A stretch of 64,000 bases of DNA from Chlorella sp. KRBP (lineage: Eukaryota; Chlorophyta; Trebouxiophyceae; Chlorellales; Chlorellaceae). Below are positions 55,801 through 64,000 of the stretch, in pieces (the stretch's first letter is position 1; each line of letters opens with the position of its first letter). The stretch spans positions 1 through 64,000 of the forward strand of contig QAXK01000446.1 in the NCBI GenBank assembly GCA_004335735.1, given 5' to 3'. The notes beneath the pieces were generated by a model. It did not search any database. It was not told the DNA's origin and worked only from the letters and a program-made list of their open reading frames with translations. The position numbers and the translations under genes are program-made.

Positions 55801-57788
55801 CATGGCGTTGAGGTACGCGAGCTGCCCGATGTTGTACGAAATCATGCGGCACAGAGCCATGTTGATGTCGGCCGCTTGGTAATCCTGCAGCCTCTTGTCC
55901 TGTGTGTGTGCGCATGGTGTGGCAAGGCAGGTGCACGCACCACCGCCCGGGATGACACCTGTGCAGCCGAGTCGCGTCGCGTCACACACGCTGCGCCACA
56001 CTCCACCTCATCACGTTGGCTAGAGTCATAACTTGGCGCACCTGGCTGATGACCTTGCCGAAGCTGCTGGCAATGGTGCTGGCCGACAGCCCAATGTTGC
56101 TGTAGTCACGCCCCCCGTAAATGTCGCCCACCAACATGTCGACCTGCAAGCACACCACGACTCGCTCACACACACTCAATCTTGCGCCATGCAGCGCCGA
56201 GAGTGCTGCTGCGCACCACGTCTGGCACACGTGCGCACAACACACACACAGAAAGTGCGCACCTGTGAGTTGTCCCCCTGCATGCTGAGCTCCAGCATGT
56301 CGTCAAAGTTCTGCAGGCCGGTCAGCAGGTGGCACAGGCCCCAGAAGGTGCCGCCGCCCAGGCTGCTGCCGCTCACGCGCTCAAACTGGCCCTCGCCCGT
56401 CACCTTGACCATGCTCACGCCAGAGCCGATGTTGACCAGCAGGAAAGGGTACAGGCTCGCCTCGCCTGCACAAGGACACAAAGCGCAGGAGTTCTCCTGC
56501 TCTGCTGTGACTGCAAGGGCAGGAGCAGGTGGCTGCGGGCACTCAGTCCATCACAACCCGTCCCTTGGGGTAGGTCTGATGGCCTGGGCTGCTGAGCGTG
56601 TCCACTGTGCAGGCTGTCCCACTCACTATGCAGGCTGTCCCACTCACTATGCCTGGGCTGCTGAGCGTGTCCACTGCGCAGGCTGTCCCACTCACTAGCA
56701 GGCTGCCAAGGGCCCTTTCCTCCCTCACCGTCTGTGGGCACAAACTGCGTGACCCCGTTCTCGTATGTAAAGGCCTCGTGCGTGATGGCCTTGAGCAGGA
56801 AGTTGCAGCCCGTCACCAGGCAAATCATCTCGTCCTCCTTCTCCAGCACCACGCCCAGGCGGTCGCGAAACATGTCGGCGTATCGGAACGCACCGCCACC
56901 TGGTCGTTCACATCAGACAAAGGGGGCATGTGCACAACTCAATGCGCGAGCAGCACATTGCTCATCATGTGCATCGTCCTGCTGACAGGACGCAAGCAGC
57001 AGACTGCCCTCCACTCTCCAGGCTTGCCTGTGGCCTTGATGCGCATGTTTCCCGCCGAGCCCCCGCGGTGGTGCACGCGGTGCAGTCCCTTGGCCTCGAT
57101 GAAGGCAATGGCCTCCTCCACGTGCGCCGTCTCAAACTTGACAAAGTGCAGCCGACCTGCGTCCCACAGCAGCAGGCGTGCGTGCGTGCTGCTGCCTGTT
57201 GGCCCACAAAATGCCCTGCAGCGTGCATGTGCGCGCTGTGCCTGGCATGTCCTGCCCAACGCACCTCCCCTGCCGTTGGGTGATCCAGGCGTTGGAGGGC
57301 GCGACGTTGCTGCTGCTCGGCTTGAGCTGGCGCCCCCTGCTGTGGCAGGCGCGGCTGCGGTGCCGCTCGCTGCTCCTGCCTTCGGGCTAGTGCCGGTTGC
57401 TGCAGGCCCGTCATCATCTGGCCCATCGTCAGTGTCTGGCGAGAAGTAGACCAGCTTGATGAGGGAGCCACCCAGGTCCAGGGCAATGTGGGTGACGCAC
57501 TGCGGCGCGACGTTGGGCAGCTCGATGCTGGGCGCCTGGTGCATGACGCCCCTCCCTGCAGCATCAGGATAACGATCGCGCGCATGGTTGATGGGGCCTG
57601 TGGGTGACATTGCTGGCTCCTCAAGCCCTGCACGCTGGCACCCTCTGCACTGCGCTGATCTGCGGCACGATGGGAACGGGCGAACCTGAGGGTCGCTCGT
57701 CGGCGGCCCTCTCGCTGATGCTGGCGCCCGTCAGATCCATGTCCACCTGCTGGTCCTCTTGCAGCTTCTGCGGCTCCCCTGACGCCAT
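52815..57788 (-). CDS. PANK: Pantothenate kinase fused to DUF89 phosphatase
   Basis: Fifteen exons join in phase to about 1012 residues, from 57686-57788 down to 52815-52844. The kinase part has HIALDLGGSLIKLVYF, GRLHFVKFETAHVEEAIAF, GGGAFRYADMFRDRLG, LLVNIGSGVSMVKVTGEGQF and ERVSGSSLGGGTFWGL, then VGDIYGGRDYSNIGLSASTI and FFGGFFIRGHPYTMETISYA. The arginine of the ERVSG motif, lost in vertebrate PANK4, is kept. The C-terminal DUF89 domain has RPWALDDFDALI and the metal site FVDNAGADVVLG (53601-53624). This is the plant PANK2 layout: step one of coenzyme A synthesis plus a metal-dependent phosphatase. The linker between domains is long and Ser/Gln-rich. Two introns begin with GC. The final exon adds the unusual tail FTTGSGRAP after LYDCVCK. 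Confidence 0.93.
56582..56697 (-). repeat. Nested tandem repeats in a PANK-DUF89 intron
   Basis: A unit starting GCCTGGGCTGCTGAGCG occurs at 56582 and 56651. Within and between the copies the 21-base element with GCAGGCTGTCCCACTCACTA occurs three times. All copies lie in the intron between exons 4 and 5. Confidence 0.85.
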
Positions 57789-58074
57789 TCTGCTCGTTCA
57801 GGAGCAGGACGCCGCCGCGGCGCACGCCAGCTAGGCGGCACACGGTCTGCTTGTCCTCAGCCCCTGCAGCTCAGCCCCTGCAGCACATCGTCTGCACTGA
57901 CAGCGAAGCGCGCTGAGCAGCCGCCGGAGCTTCTGCTGCACGCTGCTGCGCCCTCGCATGCGCGCGTCCACGTGCGGGGGCTCAGGCGGCCAACGCGGGG
58001 AGCGAGAGAGGGCAGTCCAGTAGTCGCGAGCGAGAGGAGAGTCGCAGGAGCGCCTCACCACATCAGCTTCAAGG
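57789..58074. promoter_or_regulatory. Divergent promoter between PANK-DUF89 and carbamoyl-phosphate synthase
   Basis: 286 bases between outward-facing starts. The region carries a short direct repeat (CAGCCCCTGCAG near 57860-57880). No TATA box is evident. Confidence 0.4.
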
Positions 58075-61000
58075 ATGCACCTCGCCGCGGGCCGCCTGCA
58101 GGGCTGTCCCACCGCGAGCAGCCGAGCGGGCCAAGCGCACCACGATGCCCCTCGCGTGGGCCTGGCGAGCGCGCATCAGCACCACCATCGCGGCGCGACT
58201 GCGCTCCAGGCGCCCCTGCTGCCTGCGACGGCGCCTTGCTCTGGCGTGCGGCCTACCCTCGCGGGACCTCTGCAGGCGACGGCGACCAGCGGCAGCACCC
58301 TGCCTTGGCAGGTGGCCATGAGCGAGGTCAAGAAGCGCCGCGACATCAAGAAGATCATGATTATCGGCGCTGGGCCCATCGTCATTGGCCAGGTGCGCCG
58401 CGCGCTTGCTGGTGGCGCTTGGAGTGCCCGTGAGGAGAAGGAAAGGCACGCCGGCCCCCCTCCCCCTCGCAGGCGTGCGAGTTCGACTACTCCGGGACGC
58501 AGGCGGTCAAGGCCCTCAAGTGCGTGGTGCTCGCGCAGCGCGAATTGCTAGGGTTGCGCCGCAGAGCTCGATGGGCCGCGCACAGGCCCATCGTGCGCGC
58601 GCGCGGCGCGAATAACGCTTCGCTTCGCCGTCGTGCTGCCACCGCCGCAGGAAGGAGGGCTACTTCGTCATCCTGCTCAACTCCAACCCGGTGCGTGCCG
58701 CACGACCAAAGATCGCGAGTCCCCCACACAACCTCTAATGGCCGCTGGGCCGCGCGAGGCTGCGATGAACTGCACGGGCGGCGCCAATGTGATCGCGTCC
58801 TCAAGCTCGCTCTCGCTCTCGTGCAGGCCACCATCATGACCGACCCGGGCATGGCAGATCGCACGTACATCGGCCCCATGACGCCCGAGTACGCGGAGCA
58901 GATTCTGGCAAAGGCAAGAGCAGGACTAGGGGCAATGCCGCCTGCCGGGTGGGGCTGTGGGGCCACGCAGGTGTCCCGCCGAGAGGGCGCGTACAACGCA
59001 TCGCGCTCGCCACCCCTTGACCATCACGCAGGAGCGCCCTGACGCCATCCTTCCCACCATGGGAGGCCAGACGGGCCTCAACCTCGCCAAGGCGCTCTCC
59101 GAGGTGCGTGCGGTGGTGGTGCTACCAGTCCTGCGGCACGACACCGGACGCATCGCGACTCGACGGCACGCCTCCCCACCCTGACATGCACGTGGTGTCG
59201 CGTGCGTTGCGTGTCCGCAGAAGGGCATGCTTGACAAGTACGGCGTCGAGCTCATTGGCGCCAAGCTGCCCTCCATTGACCGCGCCGAGGATCGCGAGCT
59301 GTTCAAGCAGTCCATGAAGCGCATCGGCCTCAACGTGCGTTCACAGGGTGCCTAGTACAGGGTGCTGGGGGCATCACAGGTTGGCTGAAAGGGTAGCGAT
59401 GCAAGCTTCCTTCCCAAACATGTGAAGATGGGCGGTCACAGTTGGCTGCGGCGATGGTGGTGGTCATGGCTTGCATTGCAGGTGCCCAAGTCCGGCACGG
59501 CCAACAACATTGAGGAGGCGCTGGCCGTGGCCGCCGACATTGGCCGGTACCCGCTCATCATCCGGCCCGCCTTTACGTGCGGCGGCACGGGCGGCGGCAT
59601 TGCGTACAACGTGGACGAGTTCAAGCAGATTGTGCAGGAGGGCATTGACGCCAGCATGACCAACCAGGTGCTGGTGGAGATGTCGCTCATTGGCTGGAAG
59701 GAGTTTGAGCTCGAGGTGATGCGCGACCTGGCCGACAACGTGGTCATCATCTGCTCCATTGAGAACGTGGACCCCATGGGCGTGCACACGGGTGCGTGGG
59801 GTGGCAGGTCATTTTCACGGGCTGGCAGCGGGCAAGCGGTGTACCGCTTGCTCACGCAAGTGTGTGTGCGGCGAGTCGCCGTTACCGCAACCAACGATAG
59901 GAACAGGGTGTGGTGGCCAAGTGTGTACTGGCGCACATGCCACTCGTGTGTGCACGCAGGTGACTCCATCACGGTGGCTCCCTCCCAGACGCTGACCGAC
60001 AAGGAGTACCAGCGCCTGCGCGATGCCGCCGTGGCCATCATCCGCGAGATGGGTGTCGAGTGCGGCGGCAGCAACGTGCAGATGTCCATCAACCCCGATG
60101 ACGGCGAGATGATCATCATTGAGATGAACCCGCGCGTGAGCCGCTCCTCGGCGCTGGCCTCCAAGGCCACGGGCTTCCCCATTGCCAAGATGGCGGCCAA
60201 GCTGGCCGTGGGCTACACCCTGGACCAGGTGAGCCGCTCGGTAGTGTGGGTGCTAGCATATGGCCACGGCGCAGCACAGTTAATGGGGGTTGCAGTGCGC
60301 TGAGCACACGCGGGCCTGCAACCAGATGCATCCAGTGGGCCGCGTGAGCCAGAGTGGTGTTGTAGCGTTGCCAGCAAGTCGTGTTGTGCTTTTTGTTGTC
60401 TCTTTGTTGTGATTGGTGCGCAGATCGCCAACGACATCACCCAGATGACCCCCGCCTCGTTCGAGCCCTCCATCGACTACGTGGTGACCAAGATCCCCCG
60501 CTTCGCCTTTGAGAAGTTCCCCGGCAGCAAGGCCGAGCTCACCACCATGATGAAGTCGGTGGGCGAGGTGATGGCCATCGGGCGCACCTGGCAGGAGAGC
60601 ATGCAAAAGGCCATGCGCGGCATGGAGACGGGCCTGGACGGCTGGAGCCTGCCTAAGGGCTGGAAGCGCATGAGCAGGGACGCCATGCTGTACAAGCTGC
60701 GCGTGCCCAACCCGGACCGCTTCACCGTCATGAAGCAGGCATTTGAGGACGGGCTCACGGTGGATGACCTGTACGAGCTGACCAAGATTGACAAGTGGTG
60801 GCTGGAGCAGCTGGCCGAGCTGCAGAGCGTGGACACGTGGCTGTCGGGCAAGAAACTGACGGAGCTGGACCAGGAGGACCTGACGGAGCTCAAGAAGAAG
60901 GGCTTCTCCGACATGCAGATTGCGCGCGCCACCGGTGAGCAGCATTGGGGCAGCCTGGTAGCGTCTGTCTGCTGTGGAGGCACAGCGAGAATGGGAGCAT

Positions 61001-64000
61001 GCGCGCAGCGCTGCATGCAGCTGGGCAGCATACAAGACAGGTGGTTTGTGCCCGAGCGTGCTGTGCGTGGCTGCCCTGTGCCCCCACCACCTGTGCAGGC
61101 TCCACGTGGCAGGACGTGCGCGCGTACCGCAAGAAGCACGGCGTGGTGCCCAGCTTCAAGCGCATCGACACGTGCGCCGCCGAGTTTGACGCCAACACGC
61201 CCTACATGTACTCGTGCTACGACGGCGGCGACGAGAGCGCGCCCACCAACAACCGCAAGGTGCTCATCCTGGGAGGAGGGCCCAACCGCATCGGCCAGGG
61301 CATTGAGTTCGACTACTGCTGCTGCCACGCCTCCTTCTCGCTGCGGTGAGTGGAGGAGCTCTGTTTGGGGACTTGGTGCCTTGACGCGGCGGCGGGATGC
61401 CTTGAGATGCAAGTGGCACACACGCTTCTGGGGTCCTGCTTGCTGAGGATTGGTGATTTGGACCTGCTTGCCAGCAAGAATGTGGTGCTGGGTCTTACGT
61501 TTGTGCTGCCGGTGCTGTGCCGCTCGTGCGGGTGCTGTGCCGCGCGCAGCAAGGCTGGGTTCGAGACCATCATGATGAACTGCAACCCCGAGACCGTCTC
61601 CACCGACTACGACACGTCCAGCCGCCTCTACTTCGAGCCCATCACCATTGAGGACGTGCTCAACGTCATCGACGCGGTGCGCGGCAGAGTGGTGGTGTTG
61701 GTTGGTGCACGTGCTGGGCCTTGGCCGCTGCCAGACTAGCACATGCACATGCAGCTGAGGACGTCGCGCGCTCACTCTGTGGCTTGCCCCGCGCGGTGTC
61801 GTGTGTCGTGTGCAGGAGAAGCCCGAGGGCATCATCGTGCAGTTTGGCGGCCAGACGCCCCTCAAGATTGCCACCACCCTGGACGCGTACCTCAAGGCCA
61901 ACCCCACGCCCTCGGCGGGAGGTGCGCACCCCAATCGGGCGCCTCACACTCTAGCTACTTAGCAAGCCATCAGCACCAGGAAGAGCGAGCTCGCTTGACT
62001 GATGGCTGCTGATTCGCGCCTGTTGCACTGGCAGGGGTAACGTGCAAGCAACTAACCGCTGCTGTTTGCGCGTGCTTTTTGGCGTGTGCAGGCAAGGGCA
62101 ACGTGCACATCTGGGGCACCTCTCCAGACTCGATTGACATTGCCGAGGACCGCGACCGGTGGATGGAGCTGCTCACGCGCCTCAACATCCGCCAGCCTGC
62201 TGGCGGCTCGGCACGGTCCGAGAAGGAGGCGTATGACAAGGCGCACGTGCTGGGGTACCCCGTCATGATCCGCCCCTCGTACGTGCTGGGAGGCCGCGCC
62301 ATGGAGATCCTCTACAACGACGACGACCTCAAGAGGTGCGGGCAAGAGTGTGGGACACCTTTCACGCGGTGCAGCTCGCACTCGTGCAGTGAGGCACTGC
62401 AAGAGGACAGAAGCGGCCTGCATAGTGGGGCAGAGTGCCGTGTGGACGCATCACTGGTGATGCGCTGTTGGCAGAGGTGCAGCTTGCCAAGCTTCACGCC
62501 AACACGTGTGTTGTGTGCGTCGTTGCTGCTGGTGGTGGTGGTGTGTGCAGGTACGTGACGTTCGCAGTGGAGGTGGACACTGACAAGCCGGTGCTGGTTG
62601 ACAAGTACCTAGACCGGGCGGTGGAGCTGGACGTGGACGCGCTCTGCGACATGGAGGGCAACGCCGTCATTGCCGGCATCATGGAGCACATTGAGCAGGC
62701 CGGCATCCACTCAGGTGCGCGCAAGAGTGTGCACGCGGGCATCCACTCAGGTGCATGATGGAGCAGGCAGTCTTCCACTGGGTGCGCTCACCTCTCTGGT
62801 CAGCCTCTCTTGCTCCTCACGCTACCTTGTGTGGGCAGTACACTGCGTCGTTGTGGTGGTGGCCAGGGTCTTGAAGCGTGTGTCGTATGGCTGCGTATGT
62901 GCTGGCCTGTGTGCGCTGCAGGCGACTCTGCGTGCAGCATCCCCACCCAGACGCTGTCCGAGAGCGTGCTCAAGGTGGTGCGCGAGTGGACCCTGGCCAT
63001 CGCAAAGGAGCTCAAGGTGGTGGGCCTCATCAACATTCAGTTCGCCGTGCAGGACGACATCCCATACATCATTGAGGCCAACCCACGCGCGTCCAGGTGC
63101 GCAGCTGCTCCTCTCTCCTTGCGCCCAGCCACCTGTATGCACACCTCAATTGTCATCGCGCTGGGCTGGGCCAGCCAAGCGTGGTGTTGAGCTAACATGT
63201 GCTTCCGCCACTTGTGGACACACTGATGGCCTGCACACATGACCCCTGTCTGACAGCGCAGTGCCTTGCGAACTGTGCGGTGTTGCGCAGGACGGTTCCC
63301 TTCGTGGCCAAGGCCGTGGGCCACCCCATTGCCAAGTACGCGTCGCTGCTCATGGCGGGCCGCACCCTCAAGGAGATTGGCCTCACCGAGGAGCCCATCC
63401 CCTCGCACGTGGCGGTCAAGGAGGTGGTGCTGCCCTTCCGCAAGTTTGCCGGCTGCGACACACTGCTGGGGCCTGAGATGCGCTCCACCGGCGAGGTGAG
63501 GCGCCTCAGCCATACCTAGCCATCAGCTGGTGGAGTTGTGGGGTCGGAATTGCTGGTGCCGTTTTCACCAGCCATCTCAGCCAGAGCAGACTCCAACTTC
63601 TTGCTTGTGTGGTTCTCACTAGTGCACCGCTGCACGCCCACGTCCACCATATGCCTGGTGGTTGCGCAGGTGATGGGCATTGACAAGGACTTTGCCAGCG
63701 CGTACGCCAAGGCCCAGATTGCTGCCGGCCAGAAGCTGCCCACCAAGGGCGGCAAGGTGTTCATCACCATGGCTGACAAGTACAAGAAGGCAATCATCCC
63801 AGTGGCCAGGGACCTGGGCAACCTGGGCTTCGGCCTGGTCGCCACCTGTGAGTGATGCGCTGCTCCACCGCACTCGTAGGGGAAATGTGCCAGCTTTCAG
63901 GGTGACGTTGTTCTGCTTGTCGTCAGTCTCACACGGGTCGGCACGGCGCGTGGGCTGACGGTGTGCTGCACCTGGACGTGTGCACCTGGTGGTTGCAGCT
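58075..64000 (+). CDS. carB: Carbamoyl-phosphate synthase large subunit, 3' end cut by the window
   Basis: Seventeen full exons, joined in phase, give 1071 residues before the window ends; an eighteenth begins at 63999. Exons: 58075-58392, 58473-58519, 58651-58690, 58827-58913, 59032-59103, 59221-59334, 59482-59791, 59960-60228, 60424-60934, 61099-61345, 61550-61676, 61816-61921, 62092-62335, 62551-62714, 62922-63096, 63291-63495 and 63670-63847. About 80 residues of presequence, probably plastid, precede RRDIKKIMIIGAGPIVIGQ. Both ATP-grasp halves are present: RPAFTCGGTGGGIAYN and EMNPRVSRSSALASKATGFP in the first; GGGPNRIGQGIEFDYCC, RPSYVLGGRAMEI and EANPRASRTVPFVAKA in the second. It makes carbamoyl phosphate for arginine and pyrimidines. 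The bacterial-type unfused layout matches plants. The start codon is the first in-frame ATG and is less certain than the rest. Confidence 0.95.
62702..62755 (+). repeat. Duplicated exon end and 5' splice site in the carB gene
   Basis: GGCATCCACTCAGGTGC occurs at 62701-62717 and again at 62739-62755, a period of 38. Each copy contains the last bases of an exon and a G|GTGC donor. Only the first matches the conserved HIEQAGIHSG exon end; use of the second would insert about 12 residues plus a frame change. Confidence 0.8.

Noticed and set aside
60477..61934. 485-residue minus-strand frame opposite carB
   Set aside because: Antisense shadow; the plus strand encodes conserved CarB exons across it.
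1..64000. CRISPR arrays, prokaryotic operons or phage genes
   Set aside because: No spaced palindromic repeats; gene structure with introns is clearly eukaryotic nuclear.

Overview
The window is a nuclear fragment from a GC-rich green alga. The genes are split by many short introns, mostly with GTGCGT or GTGAG donors and GCAG acceptors. Plastid proteins (a CURT1 thylakoid protein, a transit-peptide protein ending in a conserved plastid-type domain, a plastid-type carbamoyl-phosphate synthase and a plant-type PANK-DUF89 fusion) sit beside basal-body and flagellar-type proteins (VFL3/CCDC61 and a dynein heavy chain relative). TGTAA, the polyadenylation signal typical of chlorophyte algae, follows several stop codons. 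A flagellated chlorophyte, possibly chlorophycean, fits best; I cannot name the species. No CRISPR array, tRNA, rRNA or intact transposon was seen.

Layout. Bases 1-1402 hold the 3' end of an unrecognised gene with an acidic tail (+). Bases 2291-7623 (-) encode a secreted cysteine-rich protein with PAN/apple-like modules. Bases 7861-33232 (-) are one giant dynein-heavy-chain-like gene. Bases 33464-34566 (+) hold two small membrane-protein genes packed tightly together. Bases 34840-36777 (-) encode an HDHD5/CECR5-like HAD protein, divergent from a Deg-type protease (36943-40371, +), followed by VFL3/CCDC61 (40541-43640, +) and a four-repeat annexin (43854-45813, +). Ribosomal protein uS19/RPS15 (46170-47171, -) is divergent from a small unknown plastid protein (47326-48482, +). 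A TLC/ADP-ATP-translocase-like transporter (48719-51342, -), CURT1 (51640-52732, -) and PANK-DUF89 (52815-57788, -) follow. PANK-DUF89 is divergent from carbamoyl-phosphate synthase large subunit, which runs off the right end (58075 onward, +).

The most striking object is the dynein relative. It keeps the dynein layout (tail, linker, six AAA units, coiled-coil stalk with a microtubule-binding region, C-terminal domain). However, the AAA1 Walker A and Walker B motifs are gone, AAA3 has lost the Walker lysine, and AAA4 has lost its P-loop. Only AAA2 keeps a textbook GPPGSGKT. It looks like a microtubule-binding pseudo-motor, not a force-producing ATPase.

Other recurring themes are GC-AG introns in three genes, short tandem duplications that copy splice sites, very short co-directional gaps without a TGTAA signal (possible polycistronic transcripts), and short divergent promoters. 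Exon joins given below were worked out by eye from splice consensus, reading phase and remembered family alignments; no transcript evidence was available.
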